From contig CALXZL010000005.1 in NCBI GenBank assembly GCA_944393215.1, positions 1-64,000 of the forward strand: a stretch of 64,000 nucleotides of DNA, read 5' to 3'. Positions 54,579-63,535 of the stretch are shown here, in pieces; position 1 is the stretch's first letter, and every line of letters starts with the position of its first letter. The notes below the pieces were generated by a model. That model was not told the origin of the DNA and did not search any database. It worked only from the letters and a program-made list of their open reading frames with translations. The position numbers were made by a program, and so were the translations under genes. Origin of the DNA: an uncultured Alphaproteobacteria bacterium. GTDB taxonomy: Bacteria > Pseudomonadota > Alphaproteobacteria > RF32 > CAG-239.

Positions 54579-54771
54579 CTTTTTTTCTCCGATTAATTCC
54601 GATATCTCTTATTCCGCTTATACCAAGCATTATTCCCAAACTGGTGAGCAACTGTTCCCAGTCCACCAAATCAACGTGAAAATACGGTGCAATAACACAG
54701 TTATTGAAAAATCCGTAGCATAAAATCCAGCCGATTATAGGAATCCAACTTCGTTTATTTAGTCGAAACAT
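54553..54771 (-). CDS. phage holin (3TM type)
   Basis: A 72-residue protein beginning MFRLNKRSWIPIIGWILCYGFFNN, with two or three membrane segments and the C-terminal LLTSLGIMLGISGIRDIGINRRKK; the G-x-x-G-x-R-x-x-E/I-K-like end is typical of the Holin_3TMs family. The start overlaps the stop of the S49 remnant (TTATG). No good ribosome site is visible, in line with the junction being a deletion scar. Confidence 0.65.
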   Translation of the reverse strand: MFRLNKRSWIPIIGWILCYGFFNNCVIAPYFHVDLVDWEQLLTSLGIMLGISGIRDIGINRRKKDDGDSKEV

Positions 54772-55157
54772 AAGTCTATCGGTTTTTGACCGCGTGCCTT
54801 GTAAATAATATCTGCGACCTCCGAGCATCCGTTGACTTCACCTCCCGAACTATCAATATCCAAGACAATCGCTTTGATATTTGGATCTTTTAGGGCTTTA
54901 TTAAAATCTTGAGCAAAAAGCTCATAAGATGTAGCACCACAAACTTTGGTTAAGAGATTGGCATAGCGAAACAATGGTCCGCAGAGCCTAATAACACAAA
55001 CGCCGTCTCGAACTGAGGCGGCGTTACTATCTTTCATTTCTTTTCCCATTTCTCGGGCAATGGCTTCTGGGGGTTTATTGTTCTCCTTGGCTAAGCTCAT
55101 CATGGTTTGTAACATCTCCGGGGTTATCGCCCAGATTGTTTGATTGAATAGTTTCAT
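54759..55157 (-). pseudogene. phage S49-family capsid protease, truncated
   Basis: A 132-residue N-terminal piece of a SppA-like phage head-maturation protease: VIRLCGPLFRYANLLTKVCGATSYELFAQDFNKAL...IKAIVLDIDSSGGEVNGCSEVADIIYKARGQKPI. The family continues with the catalytic SASAAYW(I/W) serine loop, which is missing; after KPI the frame runs five codons into the holin start. A deletion has probably fused the two. No other head genes remain, so this is a prophage remnant. Confidence 0.7.
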
Positions 55158-55184
55158 TATGTTTCCTTTCTGATAAAATAAAAA

Positions 55185-55254
55185 CCTTTACTTTCTTTTT
55201 TAACAAGTAAAGGATAAGCTACAAACCTTTACTTTTTGCATTGACTTGTAAAGG
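55185..55254 (+). promoter_or_regulatory. twin palindromic operator of the fic gene
   Basis: CCTTTAC...GTAAAGG occurs twice with the same 15-base gap: 55185-55213 and 55226-55254, offset 41 bp. The second overlaps the -35 box TTGACT (55241-55246); TATGAT (55264-55269) is the -10 with a 17-base spacer. A dimeric repressor, perhaps the Fic protein's own C-terminal winged helix, would block transcription. Confidence 0.7.
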
Positions 55255-55297
55255 TTATTTGGTTATGATACTCTTATAATAAAACAAAGGAGATACC

Positions 55298-56455
55298 ATG
55301 AAACGTGATATTCAAGGAACTTTAGTGAAATGCTCAGTAACATCTGAAACATATCAAGCCTTTGTTCCTAATCCATTACCACCGAAACCTGATATTGATT
55401 TATCAGAAGTATCTGTTTTATTAGAAAAAGCTAATCAATCCATTGGAGAACTAAATGGTGTTGTAGAAACAACAATAGATTCTTCCATTCTAAATTATAT
55501 GTATGTACGTAAAGAAGCTGTATTATCATCACAAATTGAAGGAACTCAATCAACATTGGATGATCTTTTAAGATATGAATCAGAGCAGACGCAAGGTATT
55601 CCCATTGCAGATGCATCTGAAGTGTCTTCATATGTAGCGGCTTTAAATCATGGGTTGCAACGAATTAAAGACGGTTTTCCTTTATCTTTACGTCTCATTC
55701 GTGAAATTCATAAAATACTTCTTACTAACTCAAGAGGGAAAACAAAACTTCCTGGAGAGTTTCGTTCATCCCAAAATTGGATTGGCGGAACAAGACCTGG
55801 CAATGCTCGATTTGTTCCAGTTCCACCAGAAAAACTCATGTCTGTTCTGGGAAATTTAGAAATTTTTATGAATAGTGAAGATAATATTCCAAATTTAATC
55901 AAGGCTGCTCTTATCCATGTACAGTTTGAAACGATACACCCATTTCTTGATGGAAATGGAAGGCTCGGTCGTCTTTTAATTACATTTTTCTTATGCATAA
56001 AAGGTGTTCTAGATTCTCCTTTCTTATACCTGAGTTTATTCTTCAAAAAGAATAGAACCATGTATTATGATACTCTCAATGCTGTTCGTAAAGACGGAGA
56101 TTGGGAGAATTGGATTAAATTCTTTTTAGAAGGTGTTATTGAAACAGCAAATGATGCCAAAAAAACACTTATAAATATTCAAAACATCTTTTCAGCAGAT
56201 ATTGAGCAGATAAAAACTCTCGGTCGAGCATCTGAATCTGCTTTAAAAGTATTTTCAGCATTTCAAAAGAAACCCATGCTTACCGTTTCTGAAATCATAA
56301 AAATGATAGGAAGTACAAAACCAACTGTCATAAAATCCTTAAATCATTTAATTGACTTAGGGATTTTGGTAAATAATTCCGAAAAAAAATGGGGCCAAAT
56401 ATATACATATCAAAAATATACAGATCTATTATCTTCGAATGTGGAGCCATTATAA
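55298..56455 (+). CDS. Fic family AMP-transferase with winged-helix tail
   Basis: A 385-residue class II Fic protein that transfers AMP from ATP to a target hydroxyl. The inhibitory motif SSQIEGT (Ser77, Glu81, Gly82) is N-terminal; the active-site motif HPFLDGNGRLGR starts at His214 and is intact. Residues about 310-375 form a winged helix (MLTVSEIIKMIGSTKPTVIKSLNHLIDLGILVN). GGAG precedes the ATG. It is isolated, beside the prophage remnant and tRNA-Glu, with a paired operator upstream, suggesting autoregulation. No separate antitoxin is seen. Confidence 0.92.
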   Translation: MKRDIQGTLVKCSVTSETYQAFVPNPLPPKPDIDLSEVSVLLEKANQSIGELNGVVETTIDSSILNYMYVRKEAVLSSQIEGTQSTLDDLLRYESEQTQGIPIADASEVSSYVAALNHGLQRIKDGFPLSLRLIREIHKILLTNSRGKTKLPGEFRSSQNWIGGTRPGNARFVPVPPEKLMSVLGNLEIFMNSEDNIPNLIKAALIHVQFETIHPFLDGNGRLGRLLITFFLCIKGVLDSPFLYLSLFFKKNRTMYYDTLNAVRKDGDWENWIKFFLEGVIETANDAKKTLINIQNIFSADIEQIKTLGRASESALKVFSAFQKKPMLTVSEIIKMIGSTKPTVIKSLNHLIDLGILVNNSEKKWGQIYTYQKYTDLLSSNVEPL

Positions 56456-56573
56456 AATTACCAGATATTACCAGATAAGGATATTTTATTTACCAGATAC
56501 TTCTTTATCTTCCTCCAAAATTACAGTTTTTCCGTTAATTTTGACTTCATCCAAAGAACTGAAAATCTCTTAA

Positions 56574-56693
56574 GATGATTTCCAATGCAGTTACCAGCGC
56601 ACTTAACAAATCGGCGCGGGATAAAGGGCTTGTTGATAAGGATTTAAAACGAAAAAAGAGGAAGTATAACCTTCCTCTTTTCAAATTGGTGAT
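56574..56693. repeat. right 120-bp island direct repeat
   Basis: Counterpart of 36871-36990. It starts in the region downstream of the fic gene, includes the tRNA-Glu terminator hairpin (AGAGGAAG/CTTCCTCT, about 56656-56682) and ends inside the tRNA 3' end. Confidence 0.85.
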
Positions 56694-56761
56694 CCCAACG
56701 GGATTCGAACCCATATTACCACCGTGAAAGGGTGATGTCCTAACCATTAGACGATGGGACC
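56687..56761 (-). tRNA. tRNA-Glu (anticodon TTC)
   Basis: 75 bases with encoded CCA. The acceptor GGTCCCA pairs with TGGGATC, the D arm has TGGTTAGGAC, the anticodon loop CCTTTCACGG gives TTC, and the T arm is GGGTTCGAATCCC. A terminator hairpin follows inside the direct repeat. Its 3' end ATCACCA is the sequence found at all accessory junctions in the window. Confidence 0.96.
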
Positions 56762-56835
56762 AGTGTTAGTGACAAATCGGTTTATACAGATATTTTTTTA
56801 TATCGTCAAGTACTTTTTTTTATTTCTGTTATTTT

Positions 56836-57336
56836 TTATGCATATTTTTTTACGGTTTCATATACCGCATTGAAATCCGGTAAGTCTGTTTGGGCTTTGA
56901 CATATTCCGCATATCTTATTATTCCTTCTTTATCTATTACAAAAACAGCGCGGGCTAAGATTTTTAAATCTGCTATTATTGTACCGTATTTCATTCCAAA
57001 ATCTTGATATTGATAATCTGAAGTGGCTATCACATTTCTTATGCCATATGTTCCGCAAAAACGACTTAATGCAAACGGTAAATCCATGCTGACTGATAAA
57101 ATTATGCCATTGTGCAACAAACTTACTTCTTGATTGAATTTTATTAATTGTTTTTTGCAATCCGGTGTATCTACAGAAGGGAGGGAATTTAATACAATCA
57201 CCCTACCCGCAAAATCTGCCAATTCTACCGGTTGCAAATTTTTATCAACCACCGTAAAATTCGGCGCTGTTTCGCCTACGCCTAATTGTCTTCCTAAAAG
57301 ATATCCCGGCTTGCCTTTTATATCTATTTCAAACAT
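56836..57336 (-). CDS. tpx: thiol peroxidase
   Basis: A 166-residue atypical 2-Cys peroxiredoxin that reduces hydroperoxides. The peroxidatic Cys60 lies in SVDTPDCKKQ and the resolving Cys94 in SRFCGTYGI, as in Tpx. Start 57336 (MFEIDIKG) is chosen because GGAGG is five bases upstream; the ATG 12 bases earlier overlaps that site. One usual difference: the sequence after the active site is DC rather than the common VC. It follows the yibQ-like gene closely. Confidence 0.92.
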   Translation of the reverse strand: MFEIDIKGKPGYLLGRQLGVGETAPNFTVVDKNLQPVELADFAGRVIVLNSLPSVDTPDCKKQLIKFNQEVSLLHNGIILSVSMDLPFALSRFCGTYGIRNVIATSDYQYQDFGMKYGTIIADLKILARAVFVIDKEGIIRYAEYVKAQTDLPDFNAVYETVKKYA

Positions 57337-57358
57337 TTTTTCCTCCATATTCCTTTTA

Positions 57359-58654
57359 TTAAATATGGCTCTGATGCAATACTTTTACAATGTCACTCAA
57401 TGGTAAAATTTTGATTTTTTTCTCTGGCAAACTTTTAAGCCATTGTTTTAATGCTTCATATGTTCCGCTTTTGGGATGTCCTATGGCTATGGCATATCCG
57501 TTCCTTCTCGCTATCTTTTCGGCTATGCCGAGCTGTTTTTGAATATATTCTACTTTGTTCTCATTATCTATAAATACATTTCTTGAGGCATATGATACCC
57601 CTTGTTCTTGTGCCGTTTCTTTGCCTACTGATTTTGCCGTCGTCTTGGAATCCAAAAAGAATAAATCTTCTTTCCGCAAAACCTCCATTACCGCTTGCAT
57701 CCTTTCTTTATCTTCCGTAAATTTGCTTCCCATATGATTGTTTATGCCTTTTATCCCCGGAAATTTGGACAGCATATCCTTCAGACGCTTCTGAACTTCC
57801 TCTGGCGACATTTGGGTACTCAATACATCAGGGGCGACGTCCGCCTTCGAATATGGTTCCATCGGAGCATGCAACATAATTTCCATACCTGCTTCTTTGG
57901 CTGCCGCAACTTGCGCATCCAGATCTGTTCCATAACTTAAAAATGCTGCCGTTAACGGTGCTGATAATGAAATGATGTCCGCCGTTCTTTTTTTGGCAAT
58001 ACCCATATCGTCTATAACAACTGCTATCACCGGCTCTGTTCCAAAATATGCCGGTTTGTATGCCGGACGTATATTCAACTGTTTTACATCCGTATGCCGT
58101 TGATATATATGATACCCTTCCGCAATTTGTTCCGGTGTTAATTCCGGCTCCTCCCAATTTTCAACTATTACATTGTTGGGAAGTTCTTCTTCATATATTT
58201 TATCCAATTCTTCTTGCGGTAATTCTTCTATTTTGGCTTTGTTTTCTTTTAATGGTGCTTGTTGTTCCAATTCTGCCAATTTTTGATAAAACAGTTGCGC
58301 TCCGTCTATAACCGATGATGTGTTCGATGCGCTCTCTTCTGCCAATACTTCTTCTTGCAGAGAACTTTGATATAATGCTTCTTGATATGGTTCCGGTTCT
58401 GCTATTTTTTCCGTTTTTTGAACTTCAGAGTTTATTGCTTCCGGAACTATTTGCTGATTGTTCTCTTCCCCGATGCTCATCCTTTCCATTTCAACTTCAG
58501 ATGTTGAAATGTTACCTTCATCTGAATTTATCTTATAAATCAGCATTCCCAAAAAGAAAAAGCCAATACCAAAAAAGGCAGACAGAAAAATATATTTAAC
58601 TGCCTGCTTAATTTGATATTTGTGCGCTTCTTTATCGCCGTCCAAAATTTTCAA
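57359..58654 (-). CDS. divergent polysaccharide deacetylase (YibQ family)
   Basis: A 431-residue protein with one N-terminal membrane helix (YIFLSAFFGIGFFFLGMLIY), a long low-complexity Glu/Pro-rich periplasmic linker (to about residue 205), and a YibQ/DUF610 domain: VIAVVIDDMGIAKKRTADII, LTAAFLSYGTD, EIMLHAPMEPY, INNHMGSKFT, LFFLDSKTT and AIGHPKSGTYEAL. This NodB-like family is tied to the cell envelope (often next to ctpA/envC); its substrate is unknown. Only four bases separate it from lysS. Confidence 0.88.
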   Translation of the reverse strand: MKILDGDKEAHKYQIKQAVKYIFLSAFFGIGFFFLGMLIYKINSDEGNISTSEVEMERMSIGEENNQQIVPEAINSEVQKTEKIAEPEPYQEALYQSSLQEEVLAEESASNTSSVIDGAQLFYQKLAELEQQAPLKENKAKIEELPQEELDKIYEEELPNNVIVENWEEPELTPEQIAEGYHIYQRHTDVKQLNIRPAYKPAYFGTEPVIAVVIDDMGIAKKRTADIISLSAPLTAAFLSYGTDLDAQVAAAKEAGMEIMLHAPMEPYSKADVAPDVLSTQMSPEEVQKRLKDMLSKFPGIKGINNHMGSKFTEDKERMQAVMEVLRKEDLFFLDSKTTAKSVGKETAQEQGVSYASRNVFIDNENKVEYIQKQLGIAEKIARRNGYAIAIGHPKSGTYEALKQWLKSLPEKKIKILPLSDIVKVLHQSHI

Positions 58655-58657
58655 AAC

Positions 58658-60130
58658 TTAATCCTTATTTCTCAAGGTCGGAAAAGCAATCACATCACGG
58701 ATGGTTTCAGCATCAGTTAACAATATTGCCAAGCGATCTATGCCCATACCCATACCTCCGCAGGGCGGAAAACCGTTTTCCAACGCATTGATAAAATCTT
58801 CATCCAACATTTGGGCTTCTTCATCACCCTTTTCGCGATCAGCGCATTGGGCTTCAAAACGCTCTCTTTGCTCCAACGGATTGGACAACTCGGAATAAGC
58901 ACAGCCCATTTCCATCCCGCAGACATAAGCATCAAAATGCTCAACCAGACGAGGATTGCTTCTATGCGTTTTGGCTAAAGGAGAAATATCGCGCGGCATG
59001 TCCATTACCAAAATCGGCTGAATCAAATTGGCTTCAACTTTGGCATCGAAGACTTCGGAAATGACCTTACCCCAGGAAATGCAATCAGAGGCATCTATTC
59101 CTATGGATTTTGCCATGTCTTTGGCTTCTTCCAAAGTGTTGGCTTGCATAAAATCAACTCCGGTATATTCCTTTACCAAATCTATCATTGATTTTTTTGC
59201 AAAAGGCTTGGATAAATCTATTTCATTACCGCGGAAATTTATTATGGTTGTTCCCAAAACTTCTTTGGCAACAAAAGCCATTAAATCTGGAATTAAGGCT
59301 GCCATATCATTATAATCGGCATATGCCTGATATGCTTCCAATCCGGTAAACTCGGGATTGTGGGTTTTATCTATGCCTTCATTGCGGAAATTTCGACCAA
59401 TTTCAAATACGCGGTCAAAGCCGCCGACAACTAATTTTTTCAAATATAATTCCGGGGCAATACGCAAGAACAAATCCATATCCAACTTATTATGATGGGT
59501 GATAAACGGTTTGGCATTAGCGCCGCCCATAATCGGATGCAACATCGGTGTTTCAACTTCAAGAAAACCATGTTGTTCAAAATAGTGACGAACGGCAGAA
59601 GTGATTTTGCAACGTGTTTCAAAAATTTTTCTGGAATCGTCGTTCATGATAAAATCAACATAACGTTGACGATAGCGTGCTTCCGTATCCGTCAGCCCAT
59701 GGAATTTTTCCGGCAATGTTTGCAAAGATTTTGAAATGATGTCAAAACTTTTGGCGGCTATGGATAATTCTCCGCGCGGGGTGCGACGAATAAAGCCTTT
59801 TATTCCTATAATATCTCCGACATCCAAACATTTTAATCTGGCTAAATTTTCCTCATCCAGATTATTTTTATGGCAAAAAATTTGTATTTTTCCGGTAGAA
59901 TCTTTCAAATCTATAAACATACCGCTGTTTCTTACAGCCATGGCTCGTCCTGCCACAATCACTTCATCTTCCGTTTCCGATCCGGCTTCCAAATCTTTGT
60001 ATTTTTCTTGTAAATCTGCCGCATGGCTGTTTGGACTGAAACGATACGGATACGGATTATAGCCTTGCTCACGCAATGTGTTCAATTTTGTTAAACGAGA
60101 CTCTCTGTGAATATTATTTTCTGTTGTCAT
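58658..60130 (-). CDS. lysS: lysyl-tRNA synthetase (class II)
   Basis: A 490-residue class IIb synthetase charging tRNA-Lys. The N-terminal OB fold (about 50-150) includes [29 protein letters not shown]; the catalytic domain has motif 1 ([40 protein letters not shown]), motif 2 ([32 protein letters not shown]) and motif 3 ([15 protein letters not shown]). Length is normal. It heads a unit with the yibQ-like gene and tpx. Confidence 0.95.
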   Translation of the reverse strand: MTTENNIHRESRLTKLNTLREQGYNPYPYRFSPNSHAADLQEKYKDLEAGSETEDEVIVAGRAMAVRNSGMFIDLKDSTGKIQIFCHKNNLDEENLARLKCLDVGDIIGIKGFIRRTPRGELSIAAKSFDIISKSLQTLPEKFHGLTDTEARYRQRYVDFIMNDDSRKIFETRCKITSAVRHYFEQHGFLEVETPMLHPIMGGANAKPFITHHNKLDMDLFLRIAPELYLKKLVVGGFDRVFEIGRNFRNEGIDKTHNPEFTGLEAYQAYADYNDMAALIPDLMAFVAKEVLGTTIINFRGNEIDLSKPFAKKSMIDLVKEYTGVDFMQANTLEEAKDMAKSIGIDASDCISWGKVISEVFDAKVEANLIQPILVMDMPRDISPLAKTHRSNPRLVEHFDAYVCGMEMGCAYSELSNPLEQRERFEAQCADREKGDEEAQMLDEDFINALENGFPPCGGMGMGIDRLAILLTDAETIRDVIAFPTLRNKD

Positions 60131-60268
60131 TGATATTTCCTAATTTTTGTTTATTTTGCGTATTACTATATACAGATTGCTTTTTTTTTCAATAAAATAT
60201 TTAAATTTATCTTTATTTTCCATGACTAAGTTACTATAATATTTGCGATTTTATATGAAAACGGAAAG

Positions 60269-61558
60269 ATGAAAATGAATAAAGAGAAAATACGGCAACA
60301 AATTAAAAATCTTAAACATAAAATTACGCAATATTTGCTTAGAACCGGCATTGTTGCCGTTTCTGCCTTTGTACCTGCACACTCATCTGCAAAAGAAGCT
60401 AAATTTGCCCCGAACGAATCTCCCGTAAACAGGTCTCTTTCTGCCGAAAACATCATCATTATTCCCGAAGCCGTCAATATTGCAGATTCATCTCGGAATA
60501 AACCTGTTTATGAATTTAAAAATAGGGCTTTTGACCACAACAACAATGAAATTAAAGACTATGCCAATGTTACCAAATATTCGCTCTGGGATTGTTCTTA
60601 TAAACGAGAAGTGGGAAATGAATCCAACCCCGTCGGCGTGGCTAGAACCTTTTACGGATCTTTACAATTTAATCGATTTAATGCCGAGAATATGGCTATT
60701 TTCGGGTTACTTTCACCGAATTATGAAAAGCTGGCTTCTAAATTCTTTGTCAAAAAAGCCGGTTTTAATGACGCTGTTGAGAATTTTAAAAAATCTGCCG
60801 AAAAATACGGAAACAAGTTCGGTGATGCCAATTTGGTTTATCATGTGGGTTCTTCCGCCAGACAAAAATTGGTGCAATATATTGCCCCTGATTTTAAAAC
60901 TCTTTTTCAAAAAGAAGGCTTGGCTAATGCTCAACAATTTTTGAATTTGCAACGTGCTTATGCTTCTGCCGTTTATTGCTCTTTTGATGCCAAAAACCTA
61001 AATAAAATTGTTGACGCCATGGAAAAATCAAATATTCGTCCCGAGCAAGTTAATCCTGCCATTTGGGGCATGTTCCTGGCTAAGCATATTAAAGGTGGGT
61101 TCGGTAAAATTTCAAATCTCATTCAAGGAAAAACTCTGGAACAAATTAATTCCTTGCAATTTGTTAATGAAATGGCAAATTCTTTTCCTGATGTTTTTAA
61201 ACAAGCTTCCGGAATTGAGGCTTGGAAGTTTGCACAAAAACATTATTCCGAATCTCACTCCATTACAACAACAAAGGAATTATCCGTTATTCTGAACAGA
61301 CCGGAAATATTAAACAATTACCTTAAATTCTTGGCTTATAATCAAAACGGAACCATTAATTTTGAACAAGCACAGGAATTGATGCAGCATACCATATCGC
61401 AAAGATTGAAAATTACCGAACGTCCGGGTTTGACGCATCTCATTCCTCAAAAGTCGGATACTTCTCAGATTAAGACACCTAAACTGCTCAAGAATAAGAC
61501 TTTTCAAAATCCGACTATGAAGGATGTGATTAAGTCTAAAAAATCTAAATCCCGATAA
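60269..61558 (+). CDS. exported hypothetical protein
   Basis: A 429-residue protein with a signal peptide (LLRTGIVAVSAFVPAHSSA, cut near residue 41). The mature part is mostly helical and reads YSLWDCSYKREVGNESNPVGVARTFYGSLQFN near 110-145, then many Asn/Lys-rich helices and a basic C-terminal end (KDVIKSKKSKSR). The GVARTFYGSLQF segment may be a conserved core, but I do not recognise the family. It lies between lysS (divergent) and lexA. GGAAAG is near the ATG; a second ATG at 60275 is possible. Confidence 0.65.
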   Translation: MKMNKEKIRQQIKNLKHKITQYLLRTGIVAVSAFVPAHSSAKEAKFAPNESPVNRSLSAENIIIIPEAVNIADSSRNKPVYEFKNRAFDHNNNEIKDYANVTKYSLWDCSYKREVGNESNPVGVARTFYGSLQFNRFNAENMAIFGLLSPNYEKLASKFFVKKAGFNDAVENFKKSAEKYGNKFGDANLVYHVGSSARQKLVQYIAPDFKTLFQKEGLANAQQFLNLQRAYASAVYCSFDAKNLNKIVDAMEKSNIRPEQVNPAIWGMFLAKHIKGGFGKISNLIQGKTLEQINSLQFVNEMANSFPDVFKQASGIEAWKFAQKHYSESHSITTTKELSVILNRPEILNNYLKFLAYNQNGTINFEQAQELMQHTISQRLKITERPGLTHLIPQKSDTSQIKTPKLLKNKTFQNPTMKDVIKSKKSKSR

Positions 61559-61577
61559 GTTGTTGACTTTTTATCAG

Positions 61578-61592
61578 AACTAAAGTAGAACA
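61578..61592 (+). promoter_or_regulatory. LexA box
   Basis: GAAC-TAAAGTA-GAAC, the direct-repeat SOS box (GAAC-N7-GAAC) known from alphaproteobacteria, 45 bases before lexA and downstream of a TTGACT (61564-61569). Confidence 0.75.
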
Positions 61593-61636
61593 AATTTATA
61601 TATTTTGTTTTGTTCTTTTTTTGATGGGAATCTTCA

Positions 61637-62293
61637 ATGCTGACCGAAAAACAATACAAACTTTTGCTTTTTATTAATAAAGTTCTTAAAGAAACAGGTT
61701 ACTCACCCTCTTTTGATGAAATGAAAAATGCTATCGGCTTAAAATCAAAATCCGGCATTCATGCTTTGATTGAGGCTTTGGAGGAACGTAACTTTATTAA
61801 AAAACTTCCGCATAAAGCTCGCGCACTTGAAGTGCTGAGACTGCCTAAACTTAAGCCCAGTGCCATTATTGAAGAAGAAAAAAAACGTGAGCAAGCTTTG
61901 CAGCTTTCCGCTGTTGAAATTCCTCTTTACGGCAAAATTGCCGCCGGGACTCCGATTGAAGCCATTGCTAATGAAAATGACAAAATTGCCGTGCCTTTGG
62001 ATATGGTCGCCAGAGGACAATTTTATGCCTTGACGGTTGAAGGAGATTCTATGATTGAAGCCGGCATTTTAGACGGTGATACCGCTATTATCCGAAAAGC
62101 AGAAAATGCTAATAACGGTGATATTGTCGTTGCATTGGTAGATAATGCCGAAGCAACACTCAAGGTTTTGAAAAAAGATAAAAATGAAATCTTGCTTATT
62201 CCCAGAAACAGTGCTTATGAAACCAGACATTTTTCTCCCGAACGGATTAAAATTCAGGGCATTCTTTCCGGCATTATTCGTAATTATCATTGA
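61637..62293 (+). CDS. lexA: SOS repressor LexA
   Basis: A 218-residue repressor of DNA-damage genes. The winged helix (1-65) has SPSFDEMKNAIGLKSKSGIHALIEALEERNFI; the linker ends in the self-cleavage site Ala103-Gly104 (KIAAGTPIEA). The catalytic pair is Ser138 (VEGDSMIEAG) and Lys176 (EATLKVL). The length is typical of alphaproteobacteria. The upstream GAAC-N7-GAAC box indicates autoregulation, and a terminator follows at 62322. Confidence 0.95.
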   Translation: MLTEKQYKLLLFINKVLKETGYSPSFDEMKNAIGLKSKSGIHALIEALEERNFIKKLPHKARALEVLRLPKLKPSAIIEEEKKREQALQLSAVEIPLYGKIAAGTPIEAIANENDKIAVPLDMVARGQFYALTVEGDSMIEAGILDGDTAIIRKAENANNGDIVVALVDNAEATLKVLKKDKNEILLIPRNSAYETRHFSPERIKIQGILSGIIRNYH

Positions 62294-62321
62294 TACACCA
62301 AGTACAGCTTTATTTAGACTT

Positions 62322-62354
62322 AAGCCTTGCTCAAACCGCAAGGCTTTTCTTTTA
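62322..62354 (+). terminator. lexA terminator
   Basis: AAGCCTTGC/GCAAGGCTT hairpin with TTCTTTT after it. Confidence 0.8.
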
Positions 62355-62451
62355 AAACAAAAAAATTTATCCTCTATTTAATTTCCGGATGCAAAAAAAA
62401 CGGTTATCATGGATAGTATAGGCTTTAGATCTTATTATTTGGAGGTGTGTC

Positions 62452-62783
62452 ATGACTAAATCTATACTATTAACTTGGTCATCCGTATGTTTTTGCATAT
62501 TCAGTGGCTTTTTTAATTCGGCTTTGGCTCTTGATCCGCCTCCAAAGCATAACACATCTTTAAATACCTACACACTTAATGCGGATCTGAAGCCTACGGT
62601 TGCGGTGCCAACACCAGAAAATGTTGCGTAGCTTGTACCGATACGGTCACTTCTAAACCGGCAAACTCTTCTTATACTTATTCATCATGTTATGACGGAA
62701 CAACCAAACAAATCAAAACCGGGTGGAAGTGTAATTCCGGTTATCACCAAAGCGGTAATACTTGTAATGATCTCTCTATATAG
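62452..62783 (+). pseudogene. Cys-rich secreted protein, family member 2, frameshifted
   Basis: GGAGG at 62441 and ATG 62452 start a signal peptide (MTKSILLTWSSVCFCIFSGF...ALAL). The frame stops at TAG 62629 after 59 residues without cysteines in the mature part. One base over, the sequence reads CGSEAYGCGANTRKCCVACT and continues Cys-rich to NDLSI-TAG at 62781-62783, the family's expected body. A frameshift between about 62570 and 62590 separates the two. The leader matches that of the gene at 18492. A terminator is at 62853-62880. Confidence 0.65.
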
Positions 62784-62852
62784 CCTTTATTAATATGGAG
62801 AAGATCCTGACAGAAGACTCATATTGCATCACACTTATGCAAACAAATCTTC

Positions 62853-62880
62853 AAGGCACCAAGAACTGGTGCCTTTTACT
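62853..62880 (+). terminator. terminator
   Basis: AAGGCACC/GGTGCCTT hairpin with TTTACTTTT following; lies between the broken Cys-rich gene and smpB. Confidence 0.7.
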
Positions 62881-62881
62881 T

Positions 62882-63370
62882 TTAATGATTGGCATTGTTT
62901 AATATGCGCTGTTTTTCGCGGTTCCAATCTCTCTCTTTGCTGGTTTCGCGTTTATCATACAGCTTTTTACCGCGTCCGAGACCAATTTCCAATTTGGCGC
63001 GACCTCTTTCATTAAAAAATAATTTTATTGCTATCAGCGTTGAACCCTTTCTTGCCAATGCATTGATTATTTCTATAATCTCTTTTTTCTTCAACAAAAG
63101 TTTTCTATCTCTTTTTTCTATATGGCTTTCATACCCCTTATTGGCATATTCGGCAATAAACATGTTAGACATATATAATTCTCCTGCCTTCTCTATGCCA
63201 TATGCATCATTGATATTTGCATGACCTAAACGCAATGATTTGACTTCGGTTCCGCTTAATTGCAAACCGGCTATATATTTGTTTTCTATTTCATAGTCAA
63301 AATGCGCGCGGCGATTTTGCGCAACTATTCCGCTGCTGATGAAATCGCTCTTTTTTTTCTTGTCTGACAT
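62882..63370 (-). CDS. smpB: SsrA-binding protein SmpB
   Basis: A 162-residue partner of tmRNA in ribosome rescue. The beta-barrel shows IVAQNRRAHFDYEIENKYIAGLQLSGTEVKSLRLGHANINDAYG and LFFNERGRAKLEIGLGRGKKLYDKRET; the basic C-terminal tail (KERDWNREKQRILNNANH) enters the mRNA channel. Length is normal. No ssrA gene is visible nearby. AGGAAAAA precedes the ATG. Confidence 0.95.
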   Translation of the reverse strand: MSDKKKKSDFISSGIVAQNRRAHFDYEIENKYIAGLQLSGTEVKSLRLGHANINDAYGIEKAGELYMSNMFIAEYANKGYESHIEKRDRKLLLKKKEIIEIINALARKGSTLIAIKLFFNERGRAKLEIGLGRGKKLYDKRETSKERDWNREKQRILNNANH

Positions 63371-63535
63371 CTTTTTCCTCTTATTTTTTCATTAGTTATA
63401 GCAAATCTTATATATTTCTCAACTCAAAAATATATTTTTCTTCCTTTGATTTTTTATATTGCCAAAATCTTTAAAAAGAAGTATTATATTATTATATTGC
63501 TTTATAGGCATTATTTTTATGGGGGTGTGTGTGTC

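Noticed and set aside
61588-61617. GAAC...GTTC palindromic LexA site
   Set aside because: The gap is about 20 bases, far from the N7 spacing; the direct repeat at 61578-61592 is the better site.
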